Positions 7,954 to 18,412 of a stretch of 64,000 bases of DNA are shown in pieces. This DNA is from Candidatus Babela massiliensis (lineage in GTDB: Bacteria > Babelota > Babeliae > Babelales > Babelaceae). Numbering within the stretch: position 1 is the stretch's first letter; each line of letters begins with the position of its first letter. A model generated the notes under the pieces. The model was given only the letters and a program-made list of their open reading frames with translations, was not told where the DNA came from and ran no database searches. The position numbers were made by a program, and so were the translations under genes. Where the stretch lies: assembly GCF_000513475.1 (NCBI RefSeq), contig NC_023003.1:992001-1056000 (forward strand). The letters are read 5' to 3'.

Positions 7954-10900
7954 GTGTTTCTATATTTTCTTGTTCTATTATTTCAAGTAACTCTTTGCTT
8001 ATTTTTATTTTATCTTTAGCTTCTATTTTTACTAATTGCTCATTTTCTTTAAATTTGATTTCCAACGTTGAAGATCCAAAAATTATACTTTCTTTAATTT
8101 TTATAATAGATTTTTCGTTAGTATTGTCTTTTAAATTTAATGTTAACTTATTAGATATACTTTCTTCAAATATAAGGTCTATGGGAACAATACTCTGAGC
8201 TTTGATTTTGATTAATTTATTAGAAGTAGGATCTATAATTCCTTTGACTATAAATATATTATAATTTTTCAACCATGGCTCCACTTTATTAAATAGTTTA
8301 GGAAAGACAACTATTTCAGCTTTTGATGTATAATCTTCTATTAAGATAAATGCCATAGGATCGCCTTTTTTAGTTGTTATAGTCCTATTGCTTTTAACTA
8401 TTCCACAGCATGTAATCAATTTTTCATCGTTTATGTTATGCAGATCTGATAAATTAGATACTTTAGTCCATTTGATTTCTTTTTTGTAACTATCAAGGGG
8501 CTGTGCACTAATATATATTCCAAGAAGTTCTTTTTCTTTCTCTAATTTTATATTATCTGGCCATTCTTCTTTTAATTGAAAGTTATAAGTAGTAGCTGCA
8601 AATTCATCTTTTGATTTGGCTTTTGCAAATATATCAAAGAGACCCATCTGTCCTGTTAATTCTTCTTTTTTCTTTTCAAGAGCTAAGTCGATTATCTTAT
8701 TTAGCTCTTCAAATTTTTGAGCCCTATTTCCAGGTAAACTATCAAGTGCTCCTGAACAAATTAAACTTTCTATTACTTTTTTATTACATACTCTTAAATC
8801 TACTCTTTTACAAAAATCAAATAGATCTTTAAAGAGTTTTTTATCAGAGGTTTTTTCATACAAAGTCTCTTGTATATTAGAAATAGCAGCTGTTCCTACG
8901 TTTTTAATACCGCTTAGGCCAAATCTTAATTGGTTATTAATAACAGTAAAATCTTTTTCAGAATAATTAATATCGGGAGGTAAAATATCGATACCCAGTT
9001 CTTTTGCTTCTTGTAAGTAGAAAGACATTTTTTCAGCATCAGATGATTCTAGAGATATTAAACAAGCCATAAATTCAGCACAGTAATTGGCTTTTAAATA
9101 AGCAGTTTGATAAGCAATTAAAGCATAAGCAGCTGAGTGAGATTTGTTAAAACCATAACCAGCAAAATAGGCCATTAAATCAAATAGCTCTCCAGCTTTT
9201 TTACCATCAAAGTTATTTTCTATAGCTTTTGTTGTAAAAATAGCACGTTGTTCTTCCATTACATCTGCTTTTTTCTTACCCATTGCTCTTCTTAAGATAT
9301 CTGATTCTCCTAAAGAATAACCGGCAATGGTAGATGCAATTTTCATTACTTGTTCTTGATAAACGATTACCCCATAAGTTTCTTTTAAAATACTTTCAAG
9401 TTCATCAAACAGATATACTATTTTTTGGCGCCCATGCTTTCTCTCAATAAAATCATCGACCATACCTGATCCAAGAGGTCCTGGTCTGTATAAAGCGTTG
9501 ACTGCAATAACGTCTTCAAAGACCTCTGGCTGTAATCTTATTAGAACGTCTTTAATGCCATCAGATTCTAACTGGAATACTCCTGATGTTTTTCCGGCAG
9601 ACATTAAATCATAAGCTTTTTTGTCATCTATTGGTATTTTGCTTATATCTATTTCTATATTATGATTTCTCTTAATTAAATCTAATGTATTTTTTATCAA
9701 AGTTAAGTTTTTTAATCCTAAAAAGTCCATTTTTAGAAAGCCTAAGCTTTCAAGCTCTGTCATTGCATATTGAGTTACTAAATCAGTACTTTTAGGAGGT
9801 ATATAAACCGGTAATACATCAGATATTGGTTCTGGAGATATAACGATACCTGCAGCATGTTTAGATGCATGACGAGTAAGGCCTTCTAATCTGAGAGCTA
9901 AGTTAAAGATATGAGCTACTTTAGAGTTGCTTTCTATTAATTTTTTTAATCTCGGTTCTTGGTCTATAGCCTCTTCAAGTGTAATCTTAAGTTGATCTGG
10001 AATTAATTCAGTAATTGCATTAGAATCCTCAAAAGGAAACCCAAGTGCACGAGCAACATCTTTTATTACACCTTTTGCCATCATAGTTCCAAATGTAATT
10101 ATTTGGCAAACTTTATCATGTCCGTACTTATCTTTTACATAATTTATTACTTTATCTCGACCTTCTATACAAAAATCGATATCTATATCAGGCATGGAGA
10201 TACGTTCAGGATTTAAGAACCTTTCAAAAAGTAAATTATACTTAATAGGATCTATATCGGTAATTTCTAAAGACCAAGCAACTATAGATCCAGCAGCTGA
10301 ACCGCGCCCTGGTCCTACTGGTATATTATTTATTTTTGCCCATTTAATAAAGTCACTTACAACTAAGAAATATCCTATAAAGCCCATTTTAGTAATAAGA
10401 GAGACTTCTAAATCTAATCGCTTCTGGTATATTTCGATTTTATCTGAATCTATAGAGCCTTTTTCTATTAACTTTTTAAATCCTTCTTGACATAAATTTT
10501 TAAAAAATTCTTCTTGAGTTATTTGTTGAGGGATCTCAAATTGAGGGAAAAATAATTTTCCTGTTTCAAAATCAAAGTTACACATATCGGCAATTTTACC
10601 GCTGTTCCAGACTGCACTTTCGTGTTGAGAAAATATATTCAACATCTCTTGTTCAGTTCTTATATGTACTCTACAGTCACCAAATGTAAATCTATTGGCA
10701 TCTGTTATCTTATGATGAGTCTGAATAGATAACATAACCTCATGAGCTTCTCTATCATCAGGTAAAATATAATGACAATCGCCAGTTGCTACGCACTCTA
10801 TATTTTTTTTCTTACTTATTTCAAAAATCTTTTGATTGAGTATTATTTGTTCTTTTTGGTCTTCCGGCTGAACCTCTAAATAAAATCTTTCAGGCCCAAA

Positions 10901-11389
10901 AACATCTAAGAACCAGTCTATTTTTTTTTCAGCTTCTTGTTCATTATTCTGCATAAGTAAACTTGGTATATGCCCTCCAAGACAAGCAGAAGTAGCAATT
11001 AATCCTTCAGAATGTTTTTCTAAAATTCTATAATCTATTCTAGGTTTAAAGTAAAAACCTTCTTGATATGAATAAGAGATTAATTTACAAAGATTTTTGT
11101 AACCAATTGCATTTTCAACCAATAAAATCAAGTGATAATATTTATTTTCTGCATCTTTTAATTTAACATCTTGAGTAAAATAAGCTTCAATTCCTAAAAT
11201 AGGCTTTATTTGGGCTTTTTTAGCTTGAGCAAAGAATCTTACTGCACCAAATATATTACCGTGATCGGTCATACATAGAGCTTTAAAATTATTTTGTTTT
11301 CCAAATTTGATTAATTTGTCTATTGCAATAGCACCATCAAGCAGAGAATATTCCGTATGAAGATGCAAATTAGTAAAATGTTTACTCAT
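7937..11389 (-). CDS. dnaE: DNA polymerase III subunit alpha
   Basis: The replicative polymerase subunit, 1150 residues, close to the usual DnaE length. The N-terminal PHP domain starts with NLHLHTEYSLLDGA and continues with MTDHGN and GDCHY. The palm carries the catalytic aspartates in MPDIDIDFC near residue 400. The finger region (RHASKHAAGIVIS, YRPGPL), a helix-hairpin-helix segment and a C-terminal OB-fold (ITCCGIVKSNRTITTKKGDP) follow in the normal order. It is single-copy here with no other polymerase subunit nearby. The 3' end overlaps the palindrome shared with the hydrolase gene. Confidence 0.97.
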   Translation of the reverse strand: MSKHFTNLHLHTEYSLLDGAIAIDKLIKFGKQNNFKALCMTDHGNIFGAVRFFAQAKKAQIKPILGIEAYFTQDVKLKDAENKYYHLILLVENAIGYKNLCKLISYSYQEGFYFKPRIDYRILEKHSEGLIATSACLGGHIPSLLMQNNEQEAEKKIDWFLDVFGPERFYLEVQPEDQKEQIILNQKIFEISKKKNIECVATGDCHYILPDDREAHEVMLSIQTHHKITDANRFTFGDCRVHIRTEQEMLNIFSQHESAVWNSGKIADMCNFDFETGKLFFPQFEIPQQITQEEFFKNLCQEGFKKLIEKGSIDSDKIEIYQKRLDLEVSLITKMGFIGYFLVVSDFIKWAKINNIPVGPGRGSAAGSIVAWSLEITDIDPIKYNLLFERFLNPERISMPDIDIDFCIEGRDKVINYVKDKYGHDKVCQIITFGTMMAKGVIKDVARALGFPFEDSNAITELIPDQLKITLEEAIDQEPRLKKLIESNSKVAHIFNLALRLEGLTRHASKHAAGIVISPEPISDVLPVYIPPKSTDLVTQYAMTELESLGFLKMDFLGLKNLTLIKNTLDLIKRNHNIEIDISKIPIDDKKAYDLMSAGKTSGVFQLESDGIKDVLIRLQPEVFEDVIAVNALYRPGPLGSGMVDDFIERKHGRQKIVYLFDELESILKETYGVIVYQEQVMKIASTIAGYSLGESDILRRAMGKKKADVMEEQRAIFTTKAIENNFDGKKAGELFDLMAYFAGYGFNKSHSAAYALIAYQTAYLKANYCAEFMACLISLESSDAEKMSFYLQEAKELGIDILPPDINYSEKDFTVINNQLRFGLSGIKNVGTAAISNIQETLYEKTSDKKLFKDLFDFCKRVDLRVCNKKVIESLICSGALDSLPGNRAQKFEELNKIIDLALEKKKEELTGQMGLFDIFAKAKSKDEFAATTYNFQLKEEWPDNIKLEKEKELLGIYISAQPLDSYKKEIKWTKVSNLSDLHNINDEKLITCCGIVKSNRTITTKKGDPMAFILIEDYTSKAEIVVFPKLFNKVEPWLKNYNIFIVKGIIDPTSNKLIKIKAQSIVPIDLIFEESISNKLTLNLKDNTNEKSIIKIKESIIFGSSTLEIKFKENEQLVKIEAKDKIKISKELLEIIEQENIETQIDIV

Positions 11390-11562
11390 AATATTATATT
11401 TTTAGAAGATTTAGAAATAACAGTAATATTATAAATTATATATTTTTAAGCTCATAATTGCAATTTGATGTTGTGGTGATTGGTTAACTTTTTGACATAT
11501 TTTATTTTGAATTTTATAATTAATAACAAATGTATTTATTATTTAAAAAAAAAGGCAATAAA

Positions 11563-12642
11563 ATGCAATTAAAAAAGCTCTTTATCGGTATAGCTTTGTC
11601 AATCACAATGTTTTTTACTAATATCAAATCTATGGAAATGTCAGAAAAAGCTGATCTAAATAGTTTACATCTAGCGTTAAATATTACTAATTTACCTGAA
11701 GAAGTATTATGGCTTATTTTAGAACAAGTTATAGATCAGACAATAAAAGATTACTTTAATAGTTTTGATAATCTTTTTGATGTATCTACTAGAACCTGTG
11801 AGAAGAATTTTAAAGAAATAATAGAAGATATATGGAATATATGTATTTATGTCCCTAAAACTTGTCAAATATTTAGAGCAATATTCAATGAATATGGTAA
11901 TCGTAAAAAAAGAGCTATTGAGAAATTTAGAAAAGAAAGATTTGATTATTTAGCAAGCAATATCAAATTAAAGTTAGAAGAAATAAAGTTAACTAATACT
12001 TCTCAAGTAAAAATTGATAAAGCTTTATTTTTGTGCTTGAGTAAAATTGATTTAAGTCAAAAAGAAAATTTAAATTATTGCTATTATTTAAAAGAAATTA
12101 TCGATTTAATATTTAAAGGTGCCAATAAAGAGATCATAACTCAATTTAGTGGTAATAATGTCTTATCTATTTTTATTGACCATGGTTATATAGATATTTT
12201 TAAATGGTTAATAAGTATAGGGTGTAGTATAGATGCTAAAGATGAATGTAAACGTACTCTCTTAATTCGTATGGTGCAAAGTAAAAGAAAAGATATGGTT
12301 GAATTGATTTTGAGTTATAAACCAAATTTAGAGATTAAAGATAATATGTGTTATACTGCTTTAATATGGGCCACTATAAAAGGTAATAGCGAAATAGTTG
12401 ACTTACTTTTAAGACATGGAGCTAATGTTAATGCTGTAGATGATCTAGGAAATATAACAGTATTAATGAATGCGGTTGAAAGAGGACATGAAGAAATAGT
12501 TAAGTCGCTTTTATCAAATGGTGCTAATGTATTTACTAAAAATGAAGTTAATGAAACTGCTTTAGATATTGCGAGAAAATTTGGTCATACAAAAATAGCT
12601 CAATTAATAGAAAAGCATATAAGAAAGCAAGATAATATTTAA
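11563..12642 (+). CDS. Secreted F-box-like/ankyrin-repeat protein
   Basis: A candidate effector of 359 residues. A signal peptide (about residues 1-23, ending IKSM) is followed by an F-box-like motif LPEEVLWLILEQVI and its second half near YVPKTCQIFRAI. About five ankyrin repeats occupy residues 190-350 (GNSEIVDLLLRHGANVNAVD and others). In eukaryotes the F-box docks proteins to Skp1 of SCF ubiquitin ligases while the repeats bind targets; that role is inferred. The ATG at 11563 is chosen over 11530 because it has AAAGG upstream and starts the signal peptide directly. It is a tandem paralogue of the next gene, with nearly identical N-terminal domains. Confidence 0.82.
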   Translation: MQLKKLFIGIALSITMFFTNIKSMEMSEKADLNSLHLALNITNLPEEVLWLILEQVIDQTIKDYFNSFDNLFDVSTRTCEKNFKEIIEDIWNICIYVPKTCQIFRAIFNEYGNRKKRAIEKFRKERFDYLASNIKLKLEEIKLTNTSQVKIDKALFLCLSKIDLSQKENLNYCYYLKEIIDLIFKGANKEIITQFSGNNVLSIFIDHGYIDIFKWLISIGCSIDAKDECKRTLLIRMVQSKRKDMVELILSYKPNLEIKDNMCYTALIWATIKGNSEIVDLLLRHGANVNAVDDLGNITVLMNAVERGHEEIVKSLLSNGANVFTKNEVNETALDIARKFGHTKIAQLIEKHIRKQDNI

Positions 12643-12671
12643 GATATTACAGATTAAGATTAAAGATAGAG

Positions 12672-13973
12672 ATGAAAAAGAATTTTTTAATCAGGTTTTT
12701 ATATTTGCTTTTAATTTTTAATTATAATTTAAATTCAATGTCATTATTTCGACAAAATCATTTAAGTGAAAAATTAATTACTGATTTGCCTAACGAAATG
12801 GCTTTGCTTATTTTAAAACAGGTTATAGATCAGACAATAAAAGATTATTTTAATAGTTTTGATAATCTTTTTGATGTATCTATTAAAACATGTGAAAAAA
12901 ATCTTAAAGAAATAATAGAAGATATATGTCATGAATGTATTTATGTCCCTAAAACTTGTCAAATATTTAGAGCAATATGCAAAGTATATAGTAATCAAAT
13001 AAAAATAAGCATTGAAAATTTTAGAAAAGAAAGATTTGATTATTTAAAGAATAATATACAAGTTAAATTAGAAAAAAATAATGATAAAGTAGATATAGAA
13101 GTGCGTAAAATATTGGATCAAGCGTTTAATAACTCAAGATTTAATGAAGTTCAGCTTGAAGTTTTATTAAGAAAAGTTCTGTATTTAATAGCAAATGAGG
13201 CAAATATTAATATTCGAAGTGATTATGGTTATACTGCATTAATGATTTTTTCTAAATTTGGTTATAGAGATATAGTGGAATTTTTAATTGATGTAGGAGC
13301 TGATGTTAATGCTATAACTAATTCTATAAGAGCACCCGGAGTTATTGGTAGCAATAATTCTTTAATATATGCGATTAAAGAAAGGCATTATGATATAATT
13401 AAATTACTTATTGATCAAGGCGCTGATATTAATGCTAAAAATGATTGGAATATAACTCCTTTAATTGAAGCGGTTGAATCTGGTAATAAAGACATAGTAA
13501 CGTTACTTTTAGATAATGATGCTGATATTGATATTAATTCTAAAAGAGGTACAGCTTTAATGATATCTGCTATGAAAGGTTATTATGATATATTTAAATT
13601 ACTTATTGAAAGAAATGCTAATAGTGATTATAGAAATAATATGGGTGATAATGCTATGAGTCTAGCTGCTTATTATGGTCATTTGCCTATAGTAAATTTG
13701 TTAATTGATAAAGCTGTCGACAATATTAATGATCAAAACCCATTAACGGGCTGTACTGCTCTAATGGAAGCAATTAAAGTTGGTCATGTAGAAATTGTTC
13801 AATTATTCTTAAGTAAAAACATAGAGCTTAATCTTAGAAATAATAATGGTCAAACAGCTTTAGATATTGCTATAAGAACTTTAAATGATTTTAAATTTTT
13901 AAAAAATAATTCATTACAATACAAAACTATAGTAAAATTAATAAAAGAGTATGAGAGAAAAAATATTAGTTAA
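12672..13973 (+). CDS. Secreted F-box-like/ankyrin-repeat protein, tandem paralogue
   Basis: 433 residues. The signal peptide ends NLNSM. The F-box-like segment LPNEMALLILKQVI and the following 80 residues are almost the same as in the gene 30 bases upstream. The ankyrin part (about seven repeats, for example YGYTALMIFSKFGYRDIVEF) is longer and clearly different. The pair looks like a tandem duplication in which the recognition repeats changed while the F-box-like domain was kept. The two genes are likely co-transcribed. The target is unknown. Confidence 0.82.
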   Translation: MKKNFLIRFLYLLLIFNYNLNSMSLFRQNHLSEKLITDLPNEMALLILKQVIDQTIKDYFNSFDNLFDVSIKTCEKNLKEIIEDICHECIYVPKTCQIFRAICKVYSNQIKISIENFRKERFDYLKNNIQVKLEKNNDKVDIEVRKILDQAFNNSRFNEVQLEVLLRKVLYLIANEANINIRSDYGYTALMIFSKFGYRDIVEFLIDVGADVNAITNSIRAPGVIGSNNSLIYAIKERHYDIIKLLIDQGADINAKNDWNITPLIEAVESGNKDIVTLLLDNDADIDINSKRGTALMISAMKGYYDIFKLLIERNANSDYRNNMGDNAMSLAAYYGHLPIVNLLIDKAVDNINDQNPLTGCTALMEAIKVGHVEIVQLFLSKNIELNLRNNNGQTALDIAIRTLNDFKFLKNNSLQYKTIVKLIKEYERKNIS

Positions 13974-14079
13974 CTTTTGATTAAGATTTTTAATTGATAA
14001 TTTTAATTATTAACAAAGTATTTATAATATGCTAAAATACGTATAAATGCAGTTTTTGATATTATTTGAGCAGTAATCA

Positions 14080-15087
14080 ATGAAATCTATCGATAATTTA
14101 AGTATGTTATTTATGCAAGAATCTCAGGATTCTTACTCTCAAGATTCTTACGATTTTCATCCTAAAAAATTCGATGATTATTTAGGTCAAAAAGAATTAA
14201 AAGAAAAGTTAGCTCTTTATACTAGAGCGGCATTAATGAGATCAGAACCTTTAGATCATATGTTGCTTTTTGGGCCTCCTGGTCTTGGCAAAACTACGCT
14301 TGCTCAAATTATGGCTAATGTCATGAATGTATCTATAAAAATTTGTAACGGTCCTATGTTAGAACGCACAGGGGATTTGGTTGCCTTATTAAGTAGTCTT
14401 GAACCTAAAGATATACTATTTATCGATGAAATTCATCGCATGAAAGTTAATGTAGAAGAAGTGCTTTATAATGCTATGGAACATTTTAAAGTTGATGTAA
14501 TTATAGGTCAAGGAGCAGGAGCAAAGTCTGTTAATTTACCTATTTCTCAATTTACTTTAATAGGAGCAACTACAAAAGCTGGAATGATCTCAGCGCCGTT
14601 AAGAAGTAGATTTGGGATTATTGAAAGACTTGATTTTTATTCTGATGAAGACTTGAAAGAAATTATATTGCAAAGCGCTTCTTTTATTAAACTTAATCTT
14701 GATGATATTGCGGCCTTATCTATTGCAAGAGCATCACGTGCAACTCCTCGTATTGCAAAAAAGTTGCTTAAAAGAGTAAGAGATTTTGCTCAAGTGAAAG
14801 ATATTGATAAAATAGATCAAGAAGTGGTTAATAAAGCTTTAGAATTTTTGTCTATCGATAAAGATGGATTGACATATGTTGATCATTTGATATTAAAAAT
14901 TATTATTGAAAAATTTGACGGAGGCCCCGTTGGTCTTGAGACTATAGCGTCAATGATTGGTGAAGATAAAGATACAATAGAAGATGTTTATGAGCCCTAT
15001 TTAATGCGTTGTGGTTATATTGAAAAGACTCCTCGTGGACGTCAAATAAATTATAAAAAGTTAATTGAATTAAAATCAAAATTATAA
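14080..15087 (+). CDS. ruvB: Holliday junction branch migration helicase RuvB
   Basis: The AAA+ motor that drives branch migration of Holliday junctions with RuvA. 335 residues. Walker A GPPGLGKTT and Walker B LFIDEIHRM are present, with the sensor region GATTKAGMISAPLRSRFG. The C-terminal winged helix has the family ending GGPVGLETIA and RCGYIEKTPRGRQ. It is the first gene of a tight operon with yebC (17-base gap) and yicC. ruvA and ruvC are not in the window. Confidence 0.97.
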   Translation: MKSIDNLSMLFMQESQDSYSQDSYDFHPKKFDDYLGQKELKEKLALYTRAALMRSEPLDHMLLFGPPGLGKTTLAQIMANVMNVSIKICNGPMLERTGDLVALLSSLEPKDILFIDEIHRMKVNVEEVLYNAMEHFKVDVIIGQGAGAKSVNLPISQFTLIGATTKAGMISAPLRSRFGIIERLDFYSDEDLKEIILQSASFIKLNLDDIAALSIARASRATPRIAKKLLKRVRDFAQVKDIDKIDQEVVNKALEFLSIDKDGLTYVDHLILKIIIEKFDGGPVGLETIASMIGEDKDTIEDVYEPYLMRCGYIEKTPRGRQINYKKLIELKSKL

Positions 15088-15104
15088 AATTTTAGGGAGA
15101 TTTA

Positions 15105-15827
15105 ATGGCAGGTCATTCCAAGTGGTCTCAAATTAAACATAAAAAAGCAAAAGAAGACTCAAAGAGAGGTAAACTTTTTACCAAATTGATTAAAGAAATT
15201 AGCATTGTAGCTCGTCTTGGTGGAGGTGATCCAGCAGCTAATGCTAAATTACGTTTATTATTAGAAAAAGCAAAAGAAATTAATATGCCTCAAGAAAACT
15301 CAGTACGAGCTATAAAAAGAGGGTTAGGTCAATTGCCAGGACAAGCTTATGAAAGTTATACTTATGAAGGTTATGGACCAGGTAATATAGGTGTAATAGT
15401 TGAAGTTCTTACTGATAATAAAAATAGAGCAATTGCAGAGCTTAGACATCTTTTTAGTAAAAAGGGTGGTATAGTTGCTGAAAATGGTGCAGTTAGCTGG
15501 ATGTTCCATCGTTTGGGAGTTATAAGAATAGTTGCTAATAATGTAACTGAAGATTCTTTAATAGAGAACCTTTTAGATTATGATATAAAAGATATAAATA
15601 TAGATACAGAAAATAATATAGCAACGATTACTTGTGATTCTCGTGTACTTGATGAAGTTAAGCAAGCTTTGATGGATGCTGGTTATAAAATCGATAGTGC
15701 AGAAATTGAATGGGTTCCAGAAAATACATTATCATTAAATAAAGAAGATGAAGAAAAAGCTTATGACTTTTTAAGCGCTTTGGAAGACCTTGATGATGTT
15801 CAAAATGTATATACTAATTTAGATTAA
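15105..15827 (+). CDS. yebC: YebC/PmpR family protein
   Basis: A member of the YebC/TACO1 family, described as DNA-binding regulators and, for some members, as factors that help ribosomes through proline-rich stretches. 240 residues. The N-terminal signature MAGHSKWSQIKHKK and the central YEGYGPGNIGVIVE are diagnostic. GGGAG precedes the ATG. It lies between ruvB and yicC; yebC is often next to ruv genes in bacteria, so the context supports the call. Confidence 0.95.
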   Translation: MAGHSKWSQIKHKKAKEDSKRGKLFTKLIKEISIVARLGGGDPAANAKLRLLLEKAKEINMPQENSVRAIKRGLGQLPGQAYESYTYEGYGPGNIGVIVEVLTDNKNRAIAELRHLFSKKGGIVAENGAVSWMFHRLGVIRIVANNVTEDSLIENLLDYDIKDINIDTENNIATITCDSRVLDEVKQALMDAGYKIDSAEIEWVPENTLSLNKEDEEKAYDFLSALEDLDDVQNVYTNLD

Positions 15828-15849
15828 TTAAAAATCAGGGAAATATAGA

Positions 15850-16767
15850 GTGAATATAAAAATTTTAAGTATGACAGGATTTAGTTCTTTGAGTGTAATG
15901 TTACCTGTTAAAGAAGGTCTTAATGTAACTATGACATTAAAGTCTTTGAATTCTAGATATTTTGAATTTAATGCTAAGCTTCCATTTTCTCTTAGCAAGT
16001 TGGAATTAACATTAATGCGCTATTTCAAATCTAAACTCCATAGGGGTAATGTTAGCTTTTCACTTTATATTAGTAATCCTAGTTTACTTTCTCATCCTAT
16101 TGAACCTGATTTTAGTCTTATATCTCAATATATTAATTCAGTAAAATTAATTAAAGAAAAACATGCAATTATTGGTGATTTTGAGATAAAAGATCTTATA
16201 AAATTACCAAATATATTTCTTATAAAAGAAGAACCTATAGAAGATAATATAACCAATAATATTATGTTCCATATAGAGAAAATGGTTGAATCTTTAATTG
16301 AGACACGTGTCTTGGAAGGCAAAGCTATAGGTCAAGATCTATTAAATCGTATTTTATTGATAAAAGAATATATTGATCAATTAGAACCTCGATCTAAGAT
16401 AGTTGTAAAGGAACGACAAAATACTCTTAATCAAGCATTAGAGTCTTTGGCTCAGTACTCTTGTGATAATAATGAAAATAATGGTTCTTTAAAAGAATCA
16501 CAATCTTTAATTATTTATAATCAATTAGAAAAAATCGATATACATGAAGAAATAGTACGTTTTAAGACTCATGTTGATAGTTTAATACAATTGTTAGAAT
16601 CTTCAGTAATTGAAAAAGGCAAAAAAATAGATTTTACTCTTCAAGAATTATTTAGAGAAATCAATACAATTGCTGCTAAATGTTCTGATTCTATAATTAG
16701 TAGTATTGCTATAAACATTAAAGTAGAGATAGAAAAAGCACGCGAACAAGCACAGAATATAGTATGA
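15850..16767 (+). CDS. yicC: YicC family endoribonuclease-like protein
   Basis: YicC-type proteins act as endoribonucleases in RNA turnover in E. coli. 305 residues. The N-terminal SMTGF motif and the C-terminal block GKKIDFTLQELFREINTIAA are typical. The start is GTG at 15850, nine bases after AGGG, which places SMTGF at residues 7-11 as usual. It is the last gene of the ruvB-yebC-yicC operon, with a 22-base gap after yebC. Confidence 0.92.
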   Translation: MNIKILSMTGFSSLSVMLPVKEGLNVTMTLKSLNSRYFEFNAKLPFSLSKLELTLMRYFKSKLHRGNVSFSLYISNPSLLSHPIEPDFSLISQYINSVKLIKEKHAIIGDFEIKDLIKLPNIFLIKEEPIEDNITNNIMFHIEKMVESLIETRVLEGKAIGQDLLNRILLIKEYIDQLEPRSKIVVKERQNTLNQALESLAQYSCDNNENNGSLKESQSLIIYNQLEKIDIHEEIVRFKTHVDSLIQLLESSVIEKGKKIDFTLQELFREINTIAAKCSDSIISSIAINIKVEIEKAREQAQNIV

Positions 16768-16812
16768 TTATTAAAAATTTTTGTTCTGATATAATATTTT
16801 AGCCTTAATAAA

Positions 16813-16843
16813 TAAGCTAACCATAATAATTATGGCTAGCTTA
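16813..16843. terminator. Bidirectional hairpin between convergent genes
   Basis: TAAGCTA plus CCATAA pair with TTATGG plus TAGCTTA, with one A-C mismatch. This gives about 13 base pairs and a very small loop. It lies 45 bases after yicC and 20 bases after the end of the opposite-strand gene. Confidence 0.65.
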
Positions 16844-16862
16844 AGTATATAAATTAACTTTG

Positions 16863-18236
16863 TTATTCAGGAGCTTCTTTTTTTAATTCTGTTAAATCTG
16901 TATTAATTTCTTCTTGATTAGAGTATAGCAAATTGTCCTCTGGTAAACTATTATCATTAATAATTTTATCAAGAATGTCACTAATAATTTTTAGTCTATT
17001 ATATTTATCCTTATTTGTTAAATTCTCGTTTCTCATTATTTCATATCGTAAGTCCGATAAAAGAGCATCAACAAAATTTAGTCCAAAATTTTTATAATGC
17101 AAAATTATTTGTTGTTCAATTATTTTATTAGTATTGCTATTAATATTTTCAAGGTTTTTAAAAATCTCATTTTCTTTAAATTTTACTACACCATACTCTA
17201 GCCATTTCATATATCCGATAAGCAATGGAATAATATCTTGAATATTGGGGTTGCTCATCAATTTATTTTCATAAACGATTTCACTTGATCTAGGATAATA
17301 CTTAGAAAGACGTTGATAAAGATCAGAAATTATATCCATAACTTGATTTTCTGGAAATAAAAACTGAATAAAATATATACTTTGATCTAAATATCTAGCT
17401 TCTTGTGGAAAATATTCTCCATAAATATAATCAAGTACTTGGTTAATTTCATTATTAGATAATTTGCTTAGAATGTTGTTAGCCGTAATTTTATCATCTG
17501 AATCAAAAGCTGAAATGATTTTTAAAGCTTCTTCTTTTATGTTATCAGGAGTTTTTCCTATTAATTCTATTTTATTCTCTTTCTCTTTTTCTACAAAAGC
17601 TTTTAATAAATTGATTAATTTATCTTTTACTATTACAATAAGTTCCTGAATTTTATAATAAGAAGGAGCTATTTCGTCTGAATCCATGCTGTAATCTGTT
17701 AAATACTCTAGTAGATCTATGTAAAATCTTTCTATACGTATTTCTGAAGTGGAATAATCTTGTATTATATTATTTAAAAGAATTTTCAAATCATCTATTG
17801 AAATATCTATATTATGATGCTCAGGCATTGCTATATAGTCTATTATGGTTTCTGCTATATTTAACTTAGAATCATAACATAGGTTATTAAAGAGTGATAT
17901 GTCGTAATTTTTATTTAATTCTTTTATAAATACATCAGGCCTATCTATTTGATTAATTATGGAGCAATAAATTTCCTCATAAATAATATCCTGAGGAAGC
18001 TGAGTCTTATTTAAATACTCTTTCATAAAGTTAAATGCGGTCTCAGGATTTTTTTCAAGTTGTTTATCATAAATATTTAATGCTTCTTTTGCTATTGGTA
18101 AACTTGCCATTTTGCCCAAAGTAAGTATTTCTTTAGGAAATTCTGTTTTTGTTTCTTCCTCTTGTTGCATAGCAATTTTATTTGTATTTATTGTTGTTAA
18201 TATCATAAGAATATAAAATTTATTAATTATTTTCAT
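16863..18236 (-). CDS. Secreted protein of unknown function
   Basis: 457 residues with an N-terminal signal peptide ending at NKIAM, then a largely helical, charged protein without a motif I recognise. The ATG at 18236 is chosen because AAAGGAGGT lies directly upstream; the ATG at 18254 would place this ribosome-binding site inside the coding region. It is one of the best ribosome-binding sites in the window, so expression may be high. The Met after the cleavage point is shared with neighbouring secreted ankyrin proteins. Confidence 0.75.
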   Translation of the reverse strand: MKIINKFYILMILTTINTNKIAMQQEEETKTEFPKEILTLGKMASLPIAKEALNIYDKQLEKNPETAFNFMKEYLNKTQLPQDIIYEEIYCSIINQIDRPDVFIKELNKNYDISLFNNLCYDSKLNIAETIIDYIAMPEHHNIDISIDDLKILLNNIIQDYSTSEIRIERFYIDLLEYLTDYSMDSDEIAPSYYKIQELIVIVKDKLINLLKAFVEKEKENKIELIGKTPDNIKEEALKIISAFDSDDKITANNILSKLSNNEINQVLDYIYGEYFPQEARYLDQSIYFIQFLFPENQVMDIISDLYQRLSKYYPRSSEIVYENKLMSNPNIQDIIPLLIGYMKWLEYGVVKFKENEIFKNLENINSNTNKIIEQQIILHYKNFGLNFVDALLSDLRYEIMRNENLTNKDKYNRLKIISDILDKIINDNSLPEDNLLYSNQEEINTDLTELKKEAPE

Positions 18237-18412
18237 CTTTACCTCCTTTATCATAATAAAAATTTTCGTAATGCATAATTTTCATGTACTATAAGTATAA
18301 CAAATTTAAGACTATAAAGTACAATAAAAATTAAAAGCTTGAATATTTTTAATTTTTTTAATGATAATAAATTACACGATGTAATTATTGGTGGCAAAAT
18401 TAAGATTCTATT

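Noticed and set aside
10194-10490. 98-codon plus-strand frame inside dnaE
   Set aside because: Antisense shadow of the conserved polymerase palm region.
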